In this document: piece after piece, positions 24,700-36,250 of the stretch
Position numbering within the stretch: the stretch's first letter is position 1
Layout of the letters: every line of letters begins with the position of its first letter
Assembly (NCBI RefSeq): GCF_027887165.1
Contig: NC_077232.1
Location: 11,303,757-11,367,756 of the forward strand
Direction of reading: 5' to 3'
From: Monodelphis domestica
Taxonomy: Eukaryota > Chordata > Mammalia > Didelphimorphia > Didelphidae
Length of the DNA stretch: 64,000 bases
Notes under the pieces: generated by a model
What the model saw: only the letters and a program-made list of their open reading frames with translations
Database searches by the model: none
Told to the model about the DNA's origin: nothing
Translations under genes and position numbers: made by a program

Positions 24700-25420
24700 C
24701 AAAGTTCTGGTTGAACTCTTTCCCCAATTCAAAGACTACTTCCCTGGGAGAAAGACTTCTTACTCTGGTCAAAGACTCTCTCCAGGTCAAAGACCCTGGA
24801 GCCAAAAATTGGAAGATAAGGGAGTGTCCATCGGTTGGGAAATGGCTCAATACCTTGTAATATGTGTTGGTGAATATTATTGTGCTGAAAGGAATAAAGA
24901 ACTGGAGGAATCTCGTATGAACTGGAAAGACCTCCAGGAACTGATGCAGAGTGAAAGGAGCAGAACCAGGAGAACATTGTACAGAGATGGATACACTGTA
25001 GCACAATCAATGTAACAGACTTTTCTACTAGCAGCCATGCAATGACCCAGGACAATCCAGAGGAATTTAGGAGAAAGAATGTATCCACATCCAGAGAAAG
25101 AACTGTGGAAATGGAAATGCATTAGAAAAAATATGTGATCTATCACTTAGTGTGATAGGGATAGGATTGGAGTTTTGATGTTAAAAGATCATTCAACTGC
25201 AGATATGAATAACATGGAAAAGGCTTTGAACAATGATACATGTATAACCCAGTAGAACTCTTGTTGGATCGGGAGGGGGGAGGAAAGGGATTATGAATCA
25301 TGGAAAAATATTTTAAAAAAAAGACAAAAAAGACTCCTTCCCCAGGTCAAAGACTCCTCCTGGTCAAAGACTCCTTCCCTTGGTCAGACTCCTTCCCCTG
25401 ACCCTGGGCTTCTTGAATCC
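24700..25420 (+). repeat. Short tandem repeat (about 19 bp) split by an L1
   Basis: Degenerate units of CAAAGACTCCTTCCCTGGT type at about 24727-24797 and again at 25332-25400; the L1 at 24798-25323 lies between them. Confidence 0.7.
24798..25323 (+). mobile_element. 5'-truncated L1, 3' end
   Basis: Starts in the ORF2 C-terminus (NWKDLQELMQSERSRTRRTLY readable near 24925-24990) and runs through the 3' UTR to an A-rich end. It interrupts a short tandem repeat (see 24700-25420). Confidence 0.88.
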
Positions 25421-25423
25421 AAC

Positions 25424-26505
25424 CACGATTAGCACTGGAGTTTCCGCAGCTTTGTTTGTCACCATTCCTATGGTTCAGAAACACATGGACTCATAGGGAG
25501 CACCGCTGGAGCTGATTGAGTTTTTCTGGGCAGTCTGGTTCCACCTGACAAGGAGAATTCCTTTCTTCTGAGAATTATCAGGGCTTGGCTCCTTTGACTT
25601 CCAGCATGATGGATACCCCATCCCACACTGTGGCCTCTGAACCTTGAACAGGGTGCCAGACCTTTCTTTATGACCAAGGGTCTCTGTGATTAAATGGGGA
25701 GGGTCTGGAAAGGCAGGCAATCCAAGGGGTTCTCAGGAATCCAGGGGGTCTGAGTGAAAAAAACAACTGAGTCTCTATCATCTTTGAGTGAGTGGATAAT
25801 GAATAGATCCCAGGCTGGGTCTGGCCACATTGGTCCATTCTGAGAAAGGAGCCTGGCACTCCCAGCTTCCTTGGCCAGTCATTCCAGGAACCTTTGCTGA
25901 GCTCTGATTTTCTGCCCAGCCCCATGCCAGGCACCTATAGGGGACAGATGATGCACAGCTTGCAATTTAATGGAAAATAAGATGCGGGTGGGGAGTACTC
26001 AGAGGCCAGCACATTAAAGGACAGCATTAAAAGGATAAACGTGGCTTTACTAGGAAAGTGCAAGGTGGATTGCTTGATGTGGGCAGGAGAACAACCCTCA
26101 GGGACCGGGGCTTGATCTAGACTCTGGAAGCTAGGAAAAGATTCCCAGAGAGCAGCAGGACCACAGAGCAAGGGGATGAAAGCCAGGCAGGAGAGAGCAG
26201 GCAACACTTGTAGGCTGGACAGTCAGGAGCAGTAGCCCAGGCCAGGCCTTTCCTGATCTTACGCCCCATCCTGTAGCCTTTCCCCTTAGCCTCTTATTTT
26301 GTATTGACTTCTCTGTGAACGTGAGCCTCCCCTCAGACCCATGGCTCATAGACAGGCCTTGAAGGCAGGGAAGGTTTCGCTCTTAGCACCCTAGGATCTA
26401 GTTCTATTTTTGGAGAGGGTGGGGGGTGAAGAAAAGAGGAAATAGACCTGTGGTGGGGAGCCCTCAGGGAGAAAACTCTTAACCAAAGCGTAAGCAGCAT
26501 CTTCC
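25424..26505. other. Intergenic, nothing clear recognised
   Basis: Possibly an L2 trace near 25830-25950 (CCCATGCCAGGCACC). No gene seen. Confidence 0.4.
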
Positions 26506-26509
26506 GATT

Positions 26510-26640
26510 TACAGTATTAGAGGGTAGGATGTTGAAAAACAAAGTGACCTGCCTAGAGTCACACAGCCAGTATGTGCCAGAGGCAGGACTTGAATTCAGG
26601 ACTTTCTGAGTCTAAGATCAACTCTCTATTAAGTAGGACA
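26510..26640 (-). repeat. MIR-type SINE fragment
   Basis: GACCTGCCTAGAGTCACACA and GCAGGACTTGAATTCAGGAC. Confidence 0.75.
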
Positions 26641-26874
26641 CACTGTCTTTCTGCACATGAAAGGCCCTTGATAAAAACACATATTAAACTATGTGGAGAA
26701 GGGCATTTCAGGCAGATTGAATCAGAACATCTCAAATGCAGCAGTCCAGCTGTCAGACAAGTGCCAGACGCTGGCAATTTTTAAGTCTTGGGTAGTCAGT
26801 TCATCTCCAACCTTCCTTTCTCGTCATTCAGACTTCCAAAGATTCTGACTCAAACCAAGCTTTGAAAAAAATCA

Positions 26875-27260
26875 ATCAATCAATTAACATTCATTAAACA
26901 CCACCCATGTGCCAGACAGGCACTAAGCATGGGAGGTACAAAAAGAGACAAAAGGCAATTCCCACCCTCTGCCAAGTGACTCCCAGCCTCCTCTCCAGAG
27001 AGGGAGAAGATGCTTTTGAAACTCTCTGCCCTTTCCCTCCCATCTTCTGCTGCTCCAAAATCTCTTCCCTGGTTTTCTGTTGTCTAATGGAGACTAGGAT
27101 GGGATGAATTCAATTCCAGAAGCACTAATTAAGCACCTACTAGATGCCAGACAATACAGAAGTCACAAAGACAAATAAAAAAAATACAAACTACCCTCTA
27201 GCATTTTACATTCCACTGAAGAGATGCTATTTATTCACAGATAAGTCAATAAAAAATATA
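26875..27260 (+). repeat. L2 LINE fragments
   Basis: Two pieces: 26875-26985 (CATGTGCCAGACAGGCACTA, AGAGACAAAAGGCAATTCCC) and 27105-27260 (AATTAAGCACCTACTAGATG, CCAGACAATACAGAAGTCAC). Confidence 0.72.
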
Positions 27261-27284
27261 CAGTGTATATATAGATGTGTGTGG

Positions 27285-27285
<1 letters not shown>

Positions 27286-27322
<37 letters not shown>

Positions 27323-27330
27323 ACACACAA
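27286..27330 (+). repeat. TG dinucleotide microsatellite
   Basis: About 20 TG units followed by a short ACACACACA, giving alternating purine-pyrimidine sequence. Confidence 0.95.
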
Positions 27331-27689
27331 ACATAGCCATGGGGAGGGAGTACCAACAATTTAGAGTCTTAGGAAAGAAAGAACTCATGTGGGAAGTGGA
27401 GGCATTTGAGCATTCGAATGGAGTTGGGGATTCCAAGAAGTGAATCATAAAGTAAGCAGCCTTCTCATGTAAACTATAGGAATGACAGGTTCTTGGTCAG
27501 GGATGGAGTACTCTGAGCAAAGGGTGGGAGAAAGGTAGCATTGCATATTAAGAAGACATATTCAGACTCATGTGAGGAAATCCAGGAGCCAGAGAGAGGA
27601 AGAAGGGTGGAGAGCTTTGAGGTGATAATCGACAGAAGGAGAAAGACAAGTCTGAAGTGGGGCACTTCACAAATGAGTCCAAACACCTA

Positions 27690-28518
27690 GAATATTGATT
27701 ATTGGAACCATAATTTATTAATAAAAGAGAGAAATAAAGAACCTACCAGCTGGGGCAGAATTCCCTAATGGAAACTACATTGGTTTGATATTAAAGACCA
27801 AATTATATACATTACAGAGTTCTTATCTAACAAACAAACCTTAACACATGAATATGGGGTCCAAGATGGGAGGACAATTCTTAGATTTAAGATGGGGCTG
27901 TTATCCAAGGAGTGTTTATCTTCACTTAGCCAAATGTTAGTTCACTGGCCCTTTGATATTCCTAAAATTCCTCTTTTGTCTCTTTGCCACCCAAACTAAG
28001 CAGAAAGCATTTTCTTATCTGCCCAAAACATCTTGTCCTCCTGGAGGGAAGGAAAAACCAGATCTATCCCCTAAAAATGCGGACAGGGGTAATTTTTCCA
28101 TCTTTGGTCTTTCTGGGACTACTTCAAGTGTTTTGTCATCAGAGTCCATGACAGATACCTGAACACTGTAAAAATGGAAATTAATATCAACAATAAAAAT
28201 ATTATATTTTAAGAGATTTATTAATGATCATTAGAAATAAAAGAATAAAAAGGAATATGAAAATAAAACCATGTGCTCATGGCTAATCAGCCTGTTAAAA
28301 ACCCTTGTGCTTACCATCCTTGCCAGGAAGCCAAAAAAGAGCCTGGGACCCTCCACATCACTGCCTAATATCCCCTGTCTACAGGAAGTAGGTAATGACA
28401 GGAAGTCAGTGGGCTCCCGGGAAATGTAGTTTTTTAGGAATTAATTTAATCTTCACAATCAAGGGAGAGTTAATTTTATTTTCACAATCAGGTGAGAGTT
28501 AATTTAATCTTCACAACA
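27690..28518 (-). mobile_element. Possible LTR-element fossil
   Basis: AT-rich 0.8-kb block. Read on the minus strand it opens TGTGAAGATTAAATTAACTC and contains AACTACATTTCCCGGGAGCC, both resembling marsupial LTRs. At 28440-28518 a unit of about 32 bp (GAGTTAATTTAATCTTCACA) is repeated three times. No coding part identified; the left bound is a guess. Confidence 0.4.
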
Positions 28519-28599
28519 CAAAGAAAGTGGCATCTGGGGAAGGGAACATAAGCCAGGCACAGAAGCATAATGGAACCTCAGTTATCCAGACATCTGCTA

Positions 28600-28800
28600 G
28601 AACAGATGATGATGAGTTTTGAGTCCAGTTATACAAGAACTGGCTTGAAGTACTGAGGGTCTTTAGGCCAAGAAAAGAAGAAAAAGGAACAGTCTAGCTA
28701 TTTCAAATATTTGAAGAGTTGTCTTGGGCTAGAGAGTTTAGCTTTGTTGTGTTGCCCCAGAAGAGAGAATCTACATATAATATGTGGAAATTGCAGGTGG
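28600..28800 (+). repeat. CR1/L3-clade LINE 3' relic
   Basis: CTGAGGGTCTTTAGGCCAAG, CTATTTCAAATATTTGAAGA and TTGCCCCAGAAGAGAGAATC resemble the old L3/CR1 3' end. Family by recall only. Confidence 0.5.
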
Positions 28801-29361
28801 AGATGCGCACAACTCTGATAGTTTGCTTTAGCAAGGAGAAGGTCCACCTCCTCCTTTGAGACGGCTTCAAAGGAGAAAAGAGTGGAAGCCAATGCTGAGA
28901 TGATCGGCACTGTAGAAGGTTGTGGAGAGGAGGTAGAAAGGCTTTGGGGGGGGGCGAATCTCTGGGAGAGTTGGGAAGAGAGGAAGCTGCGGCAAGATAG
29001 AGAAATTTCGGAATTTGGGATTCCAGAGATGGGACACTCGAGAATGATGATAGACATCACGGCAGTTGAGAAGATTCTCCAATCGGGGAGCCGAGGTATC
29101 TGAAGGCATGGCAGCATGTAAGCTGGAGTCCCCAAGGTGGTGTGGAGAAGAGTACTCAAACCCTTGAGAAAGGCATGAGAATGACCTGGAGACCACCAAT
29201 GAAATCAAGGAACCAGAACCAGGATGGAGCCTCAAAGGAAGAGAGGCGATTAGATGCTCCTGGTATAGAAGAATCTGGAGAAAGCAGTGAGAACCAAGAA
29301 GGATGCCTAAACCCACAGGTCAGTAAGGAAATACATATACATCCCACTCTAGAGATCGGAG
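28801..29361. other. Intergenic, unassigned
   Basis: An open frame of 149 codons on the minus strand (28867-29316) has no family features and was not accepted as a gene. Possibly old repeat. Confidence 0.35.
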
Positions 29362-29590
29362 GGCCATCTAAGTGGATAGAGTACTGAGCCTGGAGTTAGG
29401 AAGACTGATCTTCCTGGGTTCCAACCTGGCCTCAGACACACTAGCTGTGGAACCGTGGGCAAGTCACTTAACTCTGTTTGCCTCAGTTACTTCATCTGTA
29501 AAATGAGTGGCAAACCATTCTCTTTGCTGAGCAAATCCAGATGAGGTCATGAAGAGTTGGGCATGACTGAAAAGAGACTGAGCTAGAACT
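29362..29590 (+). repeat. Mar1-type (BovB-tailed) SINE
   Basis: GGGCCATCTAAGTGGATAGA, GCAAGTCACTTAACTCTGTT and the tail GTCATGAAGAGTTGGGCATG. Confidence 0.92.
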
Positions 29591-30744
29591 GGAGAGGGGA
29601 AGTGAGGGATGGAGGGACTTCTGGCAAAGGCAGGTTTCTGTGACTATAAGGGGATGGAAGGAGCTCAGGAGGAAGAGGTCTAATGGGAAGGGTGGTTGGG
29701 TAACAATAGATTTGGGTCTCCACAAGGCAGTGGAAGAAACAGTAAAGGCTCCCGGGGAGCGGTGGCCCAGGGGATAGACCCTCAGAGGTATAAAAACCAC
29801 AAGCCTCTGGCTTGTGCTCCAGGGAGCTGACATGAAAAACACTCTCCTAGGCAAGGGAGAAGCATCTTCGCAGCCCAGCCAGGGGAAGTATAAATTAATC
29901 TGCCCAACACAGCCAAGGGGTGTGATTGGGTGAGTCCTGCCCATGTCCAAGGCCAAGACTGCCATGACCACATTCCTAGGTGCTGGGGACACAAAGACAA
30001 AAATGAATCTGCCTCTGCTGACTCAGGGGCTTCCATTCTAATGTAAGGGGGAAGACCAAATGCACATGCATGAGTATAAAGTCAGATCTGAGAGAAGACT
30101 TAGACACAGACCCGGACCTCAGAAGGACTTTAGGACGACTGTGTTTTGGGTTAGAAAGGATTTGGAAAAGATCTCCTCCAACCTACTTATTTGATACATG
30201 AACAAACCGAAGGGCCGAGGGATGTGGCCAAGATTGCTCGGTATGGACAGATCGAGATCAGAATCAGGGCTCCTGCCCCTCCGTCCTGTGCTATTCCCAT
30301 GGAGCCTTCATAATCACTGATGTTCAGGGGTCCAAGGCAGAATTAGTAAAAGGAGGATCTAGGCCCTAGACGGTGATGGGCCCACTGGCCTAGACCCTGG
30401 CTAGATGATATCTAGCATTTCATTTGATTCTGGGCCCTGTTTTACAAGGGACACTGCCACGTTGAATCCGTGTCCCTTCATTGGGACTCCTATGCCCTGA
30501 CTCATAGTAACTTTCCTTTGTGAATCCTCCTCTCCTGCTAAACTGGACCATGTCCCAAATCCCTCTTGCTCTTTCTCCCCTCTGACCCTGGTAGCAAAGA
30601 CCACTAAGGCCCCTTCCCTTCTAAAATGATGATCCTTTCATTGAGTCCTTATCCCTTACCCCCACTGCCACCCCTAACAAAAGCTTCCCTTAGGACAGGA
30701 TCAGTTATCTGGAGCTGAAAGGCCATTGTATCCAACCCCACCAT

Positions 30745-31310
30745 CTTTTAAAAAATTATATTTAATTAGATTCAATGAAAATCTACGTTTTCTAGCTCCC
30801 ATCATCCTTCTCACCCTCACCCACTTTGAGAAAGAAATGGAAGTGGGGAATGCTGTTACAAAGATAAATTGTCAAGCAAAACAAATTATAGCATTGTAAA
30901 TACATATCTCTCAGTTTTCCCTCTGAGTCCATCGCCTCTTGATTGGAAGGATGACATGTTTCACCATGAGATTTCTGGGACTGGGACTCGTCATCCCATT
31001 GAGTGGAACTCTGAAGTCTTTCAAGGTTAATTTTCTTTATGGTATTGTGGTTATAGTATACATTGTTCTGTCCATTTGACTCACTCCAGCCTGCATCAAG
31101 TCATATAAAGCTTCCTAGGCTTCTCTAAAACCATCCCCTTTTGTCATTAGTATTCTATTTCATTCATATAACATATCTTGTTTAGCAATGCCCCCGTTGA
31201 TGGGCATCTCCAGGGTTTCTAGGCCTTTGCCTGTACAAAAAGAGCAATTATAAATATTTTTGTACATGTGGATCCTTTTGCCCATTGTTTAATCTCTTTA
31301 GGGTATAGAC
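30745..31310 (-). mobile_element. Old L1 3'-end relic, part 1
   Basis: Diverged L1 3' region on the minus strand (ATTATATTTAATTAG, CCATTTGACTCACTCCAGCC, TACAAAAAGAGCAATTATAAATATTTT). It is cut at 31311 by a hAT-like element and resumes at 32246. Confidence 0.75.
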
Positions 31311-31311
31311 C

Positions 31312-32245
31312 CATGGTGATGATGAACCTATGGCATGAGGGCACTCGGAGCCCTCTCTGTGGGCACCCATGCTGTCACTCTAGCACAGAGTTCACCAGAG
31401 TTCTTTACTAGAAAGTCAGAGGGACACTGGGCTGGGCTGTTCCCCTCCCTCTCTCCACAGGCACCTGAGGACATTTCTCACATCACCCATTCCTCTAAAA
31501 GATTCGCCATCCAATTTGGCACTAAAGGGCTGCCTGTCCTTTGATCCAGCCATAGCACTTCTGGGCTTGTACCCCAAAGAGATAATAAGGAAAAAGAAAT
31601 GTACAAGAATATTCATAGCTGTGCTCTTTATAGTGGCAAAAAATTGGAAAATGAGGGGATGCCCTTCAATTGGGGAATGGCTGAACAAACTGTGGTATAT
31701 GTTGGTGATGGAATACTATTGTGCTCAAAGGAATAATAAAGTGGAGGAATTCCACGTGAATTGGAAGGACCTCCAGGAGTTGATGCAGAGTGAAAGGAGC
31801 AGAACCAGAAGAATGTTGTACACAGAGACTGATACATTGTAGCACAATCCAATGTAACTGGCTTTGCTATTAGCAGCCATGCAATGACCCAGGACAAGCC
31901 TGAGGGACTTATGAGAAAGAAGCTATCCACATCCAGAGAAAGAACTGTGGGAGTAGAAACACAGAAGAAAAACAACTGCTTGATCACATGGGTCAAAGGG
32001 TATATGATTGGGGATGTAGACTCTAAACAATCACCCTGGTACAAACATCAATAATATGGAAATAAGTCTTGATCAATGACACATGTAAAACCCAGTGGAA
32101 TTGCTGGTTGGCTATGGGAGGGGAAGGGAGGATGGAAGGGAAAGAAGATGAATCATGTAACCATGGAAAAATAGTCTAAATCAATTAATTAAATAAAAAT
32201 TTCCAGATTAAAACAAATAAATAAATAAACGATTTGCCATCACTG
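31312..32245. mobile_element. Short hAT-like DNA transposon, split by L1
   Basis: Left part 31312-31500, right part 32231-32245, with the younger L1 between. The left end reads CATGGTGATGATGAACC; the right end, read inward on the other strand, is CAGTGATGGCAAATC. Together they look like diverged hAT terminal inverted repeats (CAGTGATGGCRAAC type). The flanks TATAGACC and GACAGACC resemble a decayed 8-bp target duplication. Non-autonomous: no transposase. Confidence 0.65.
31512..32230 (+). mobile_element. 5'-truncated L1, 3' end
   Basis: ORF2 C-terminus (DPAIALLGLYPKEIIRKKKC to about 31842), full 3' UTR and an AAATAAATAAA tail. An 11-bp duplication with one mismatch, GATTYGCCATC, is at 31501-31511 and 32231-32241. 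It sits inside a short hAT-like element. Confidence 0.92.
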
Positions 32246-32395
32246 GGACAGACCCACAGTGGTATTACTGAGTCAGAGGATATGCAGTTTAATAGCCTTT
32301 TGAGCATTGTTCCAAATGCTCCTCAGAATGGTTGGATCATCAGTTCATGGTTCACAACATTAATGGGTCTCTCCAGCATTTGCCATTTTTCATTT
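32246..32395 (-). mobile_element. Old L1 3'-end relic, part 2
   Basis: GTGGTATTACTGAGTCAGAG and CTCAGAATGGTTGGATCA correspond to the ORF2 end of L1, continuing the relic at 30745-31310. Confidence 0.7.
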
Positions 32396-32404
32396 GTTCC
32401 CTCT

Positions 32405-32500
32405 CATCTTTACAGGTAAGGAAACTGAGTCACGGAGAGCTTAAACATCATGTCTGCTGCTTCTGTAGAGGGGATTTGAGTCACAAAGCCATTCTGGTTT
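32405..32500 (-). repeat. MIR-type SINE fragment
   Basis: TACAGGTAAGGAAACTGAGT and GGGGATTTGAGTCACAAAGC. Confidence 0.65.
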
Positions 32501-33149
32501 CCAGGGATTCATTTTGTTTTGTTTTGTTTTAACTCTTGCCTCTGACAAGAGGATGGGAAAGTTTCATCTCCTCGGGAAGGGCTTCTGGCAGCTGGCAGAC
32601 GAGAAGGTTTATTTGGGGAACAGGAGGACAGACTCTACTCCTGAAATGCCTTTGCCTTGTAAGGCCAGCTTTGCTTGAGGCCCCTGCCCCACGCACCTGT
32701 TGTGGGTACTGGGGGGTGCCCTGGGGATTGGAGATGCAGGCTGGGGCCCCGCAGTACAGAAGTTCCCCTGACCTTTAGTCCACTCAGCTCTGGCCAGCCC
32801 CACTGCTCTGGAGTGGCCTGAATAATTTACAGTGTAACTCCAGAGAGAAACCCCAGCCTCCCACCCTTTCCGAAACTTAAAACTGGCACCTCCAGGGCCA
32901 GGAAGCCTTGCCCTGAGCACTCGGGCAGAGCCAGGGCAGAGGCTGAGCCGTCTTGTGAGACCTGAGGCAGGAATGCATTTCCCTGAGTATGTGAGAGGCC
33001 TCACAGGCCCCGGGTTCCCTAGCTGGTCAAGGGTAAATATTCTAGGAAGAAATCTCAATCCTATTCTAAGCCTCTCCCAGGTGGGGCCCCTTGGCTAGAA
33101 TCCACCCAGGCTGTCGCCATAGCTGAACAGGGTTTCACTCCATTTTCTC

Positions 33150-33270
33150 AGTGGACAAAGAGCCAGCTTTGAAGCCAGGGACACCAGCTTTGAGTCCTGT
33201 CCTTGACACATGGGCGACCCCAGGCAGATCCCTTACTCCCTTAGTGCTCTACGTAGCCAAGGCTTTGTGG
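33150..33270 (+). repeat. tRNA-derived SINE fragment, diverged
   Basis: AGTGGACAAAGAGCCAGCTT and CTTTGAGTCCTGTCCTTGAC; the family is uncertain (MIR or Mar1 type). Confidence 0.55.
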
Positions 33271-33414
33271 GACAGCCTGTACAGGGAGAGGGAGTTTCCT
33301 CACTGGGAGTTCCCCATATCCCATGAGGCATCTCCAGAGCCACACTGTAGGGCCAGCCCTTCTCCCTGCTTTCTCTGTTAGCTGGGTTCTAGTGTGAGGA
33401 GCTCAAAGGCTGGA

Positions 33415-33560
33415 GACACCTTGGAGGTACGTGTGGCCAGCCTGCCCATTCTACAGGCAAGGAAATCCAGGACTAAAGAGTAACTTGCTCCAGGTTACAA
33501 AGGGAACAAGGGGCAGAGCTGGAATTGGAATCAGCAAATGGCTTTCGTCTAGGTCCCTTT
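33415..33560 (-). repeat. MIR-type SINE fragment
   Basis: CATTCTACAGGCAAGGAAATC and CTCCAGGTTACAAAGGGAAC. Confidence 0.65.
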
Positions 33561-33785
33561 TGTCCATATCGCCCATAGGAAATGGGTGTATACACCTACG
33601 CTCTTCCCTGGACCCCTTGTTTCCAGGTTCCCCTGGGGGGAATCTTGACAAGCTCCCAGAGGTTCTAGTGCTCCTCTCCCCTAGAATCTCCTTCCCCGAA
33701 TCATTCACTACGCCCAGATTTCTTCACCGAACTCCAGCGGCTTATTGGGCATGTCAAGATCCAAACAGAACTCAGTCTGTTTCTC

Positions 33786-33811
33786 CCCCCCCCCCCCACA
33801 CACACACACAC
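33786..33811 (+). repeat. C-run plus CA microsatellite
   Basis: A run of C followed by about seven CA units. Confidence 0.9.
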
Positions 33812-33944
33812 TACTCCCTCTCCAGATTTCTCTCTTTCAAAGGAGGGCTGCCCCAACTTCCTGGACTTCTATGTCATTCCTACCCCTGCTCCATCCATCA
33901 CGTCCACATTCAATCAGGTGCCCTACCTGCTGGGCTATAATTCA

Positions 33945-34200
33945 TCCATACTGCTACTACTACTGCTACTACTACTAGTACTACTAGTACTACTAGTACT
34001 AGTACTACTACTACTACTACCACTACTACTACTGCTACTGCTACTACTACAACTACTACTGCTACTACTACTATTACTAGTACTACTGCTACTACTGCTA
34101 TTGCTATTACTACTACTACTGCTACTACTACTACTGTTACTATTGCTATTGCTGCTACTACTACCACTACTACTACTACTACTACTGCTGCTGCTGCTGG
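33945..34200 (+). repeat. CTA/CTG trinucleotide array
   Basis: About 250 bp of imperfect CTA repeats with CTG, CTT and CCA variants, ending in four CTG. Open frames (poly-Leu, poly-Ser, poly-Val) are artefacts. Confidence 0.96.
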
Positions 34201-35155
34201 GAGCTATCAGGCCACGACACCTTGACGGAGTCACATGTGGTAGCAGAGGAGACCACAGAGTGGTCCTTGGCGAGATGTGATTGTCCACCCAGTCCCCCCT
34301 TTACATGACCTCTTTCATCAATGCCGCTTACCTATGAATTGACATGATAATTATTCCCCCTAGTCTCAGGGGAAGTAATGCAAGAGCAAAACACCTGTAC
34401 CCTAATTCCCCAAAACATCACCAAAAAGATCAGACCCTCAAACCCAATCCCAAAAAGACTATCATGGGTTAACTTTTATTTAGGTACATAATTCCTAGCA
34501 AAAACTTCCCCACTCACGGAAACCTATTCTCATGAAGCCAGCACACAAATCAATCATAGAAGCCCATGCGATAAGTACATCAAGCTTCAGTATGCCTCAG
34601 TGACTCGATTACACAAATCAGTAACTCAGAAACTCCCTAGTAAGAACCCTGAGAAATGAGCAGTCTAATATTAAATTTGAATTGTGTTCCCAGTACCCCT
34701 CAACCTCAATGATACGATTGTTGAATTGCCTTTTAAGAATTCTGATTAATTATTCCATTTTATTAAAAGCAATAAGTAATTTTTCTTGATTGTAAGCTTA
34801 AAACTTCTTACAGGGTAATGATAAAAATTAAGCCATCTGTGACAAAATCATTTATCTTGTATGCTGTCTGTAATTACAATATAAGAATATAGAATTTTAA
34901 TCAAGTCATTTGTTAAAAAGTTAATGTATCACCTTTCCAATTATCTCTCTTTGATTATGTGTATCTGCATGCCAAGAAAATGGGTATAAAAATAAAAACC
35001 AGGCATGGGGTTGGTGGAGCAGCTATCAGATGCAAAGCAGTCCCATGGCTGTAATGATTAAGCTGTCTTCCATTTGTTCTTTATTTTGACTGATCATTAC
35101 CACCTGTTGGGAACCCCTGGAGTGTCGAGTGAGGCTGGACCCCACCTATGGCATA
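34200..35155 (+). mobile_element. Possible solo LTR fossil, family uncertain
   Basis: About 0.95 kb of AT-rich sequence unlike its surroundings, with GGGTATAAAAATAAAAACC near 34982 as a TATA/poly(A)-like region and a terminal segment ending CCACCTATGGCA near 35153. It sits between two trinucleotide-rich stretches. No coding part. Bounds and class are uncertain. Confidence 0.5.
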
Positions 35156-35171
35156 CTGCTACTCCTCCTCC

Positions 35172-35420
35172 CAATAATAATAATAACAAAAGGAACGATA
35201 ATAATGACAGCCAGCCAGCATTTTCATAGCTCTTTAAGATTTGGAAAAGACCTCATTTGATTCTCACAATAACCCTGAGAGGCGGGAGCTATTATTATCC
35301 CTAAAGATGAGGAAACTGAGCTGGAAAGAAACTTGAGTGATTTTCCCAGGGTCACACAGGTAATAAGTGTCTGAAGCTGTATTTGAATTTAGGTATGCCT
35401 CCTTGATCTGGTCCCCTGGC
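35172..35420 (-). repeat. MIR-type SINE
   Basis: GATTCTCACAATAACCCTGA, GATGAGGAAACTGAGCTGG and CCAGGGTCACACAGGTAATA. Confidence 0.88.
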
Positions 35421-35445
35421 ATCTCTCACTTATCTTATTATTATT

Positions 35446-35628
35446 ATTTTTTTAATCTCACCTTCCATCTTAGAATCAAGACTGTATATTGGTCCCAAGG
35501 CAGAAGAGCAGTAAGGGCTAGGCAATGGGGGTTCAGTGACTTGTCCAGGGTCACACAGCTGGGAAGTATCTGAGGCCGGATTGGAACCCAGAACCTCCCA
35601 TCTCTAGACTTGGCTCAATCCCCTGTAG
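35446..35628 (-). repeat. WSINE1/SINE1-type SINE
   Basis: CTCACCTTCCATCTTAGAAT, GACTGTATATTGGTCCCAAG and CCAGGGTCACACAGCTGGGA. Confidence 0.92.
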
Positions 35629-35629
35629 G

Positions 35630-36250
35630 TTATTTTAATATCCTAGTAATTGGTCTCCTTGCTGCCTGTCAGTCTTCTGGCTGAGACATCCTTCCAGAAT
35701 CATCGTTCTAATGCAGGTCTGACCAGGTCTTCCCCTGCTCAAAATGATTCCTGATTTCCCAAAGCTGACAGAAGGTGCTCAGCTGCACATTTTAGGGCCG
35801 CCCCAGCTCCCCAGTCTGACTCCTTACTAAGTTTCCAACCATAATATTCTGTTTCCGAAACGCTGTTTTGTCCCAAGAGGCCTAGCAGCCGTCTCCCAGG
35901 CCCGACACTGCAGCCATCTTCTGTCTCTGTGTCCTGCACAGGCCAGCCCATAGGCCTGGCATGGTCCGAGTTCCCTCCTCGAGTCCACCATACAGAATCC
36001 TGGCCTTCCTTCAAGGCTCAGCTGCTGCCGCTTCCTCCCTGAAGTCCTCCCCATCCCTCCCCCTCGTTCTCAGTGCTCTCACTCCTCCAAGGTCCTTTCC
36101 TTTGCTGCTCTGTTGACATGGCGTGTTCAAACAGTAGAAGCCAAGCATCTTCTGGGCAAGGACTGTGTGCCTTTGATGCCTGGAGGCTGAGCCCAGGCCT
36201 GGCTTCATAGATGTCCATGAATGGCTGCTTCATAAATATTTGTTCAATCA
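35630..36250 (+). repeat. L2 LINE, ORF end and 3' end
   Basis: About 0.6 kb: TTGGTCTCCTTGCTGCCTGT, CTTCCCCTGCTCAAAATGAT, TTCAAGGCTCAGCTGCTGCC and CTTCATAAATATTTGTTCAA follow the order of L2. Confidence 0.8.

Noticed and set aside
27227-27448. Thr-His repeat frame
   Set aside because: Translation of the TG/CA microsatellite.
33910-34288. Poly-Leu, poly-Ser and poly-Val open frames
   Set aside because: Translation of the CTA/CTG trinucleotide array.
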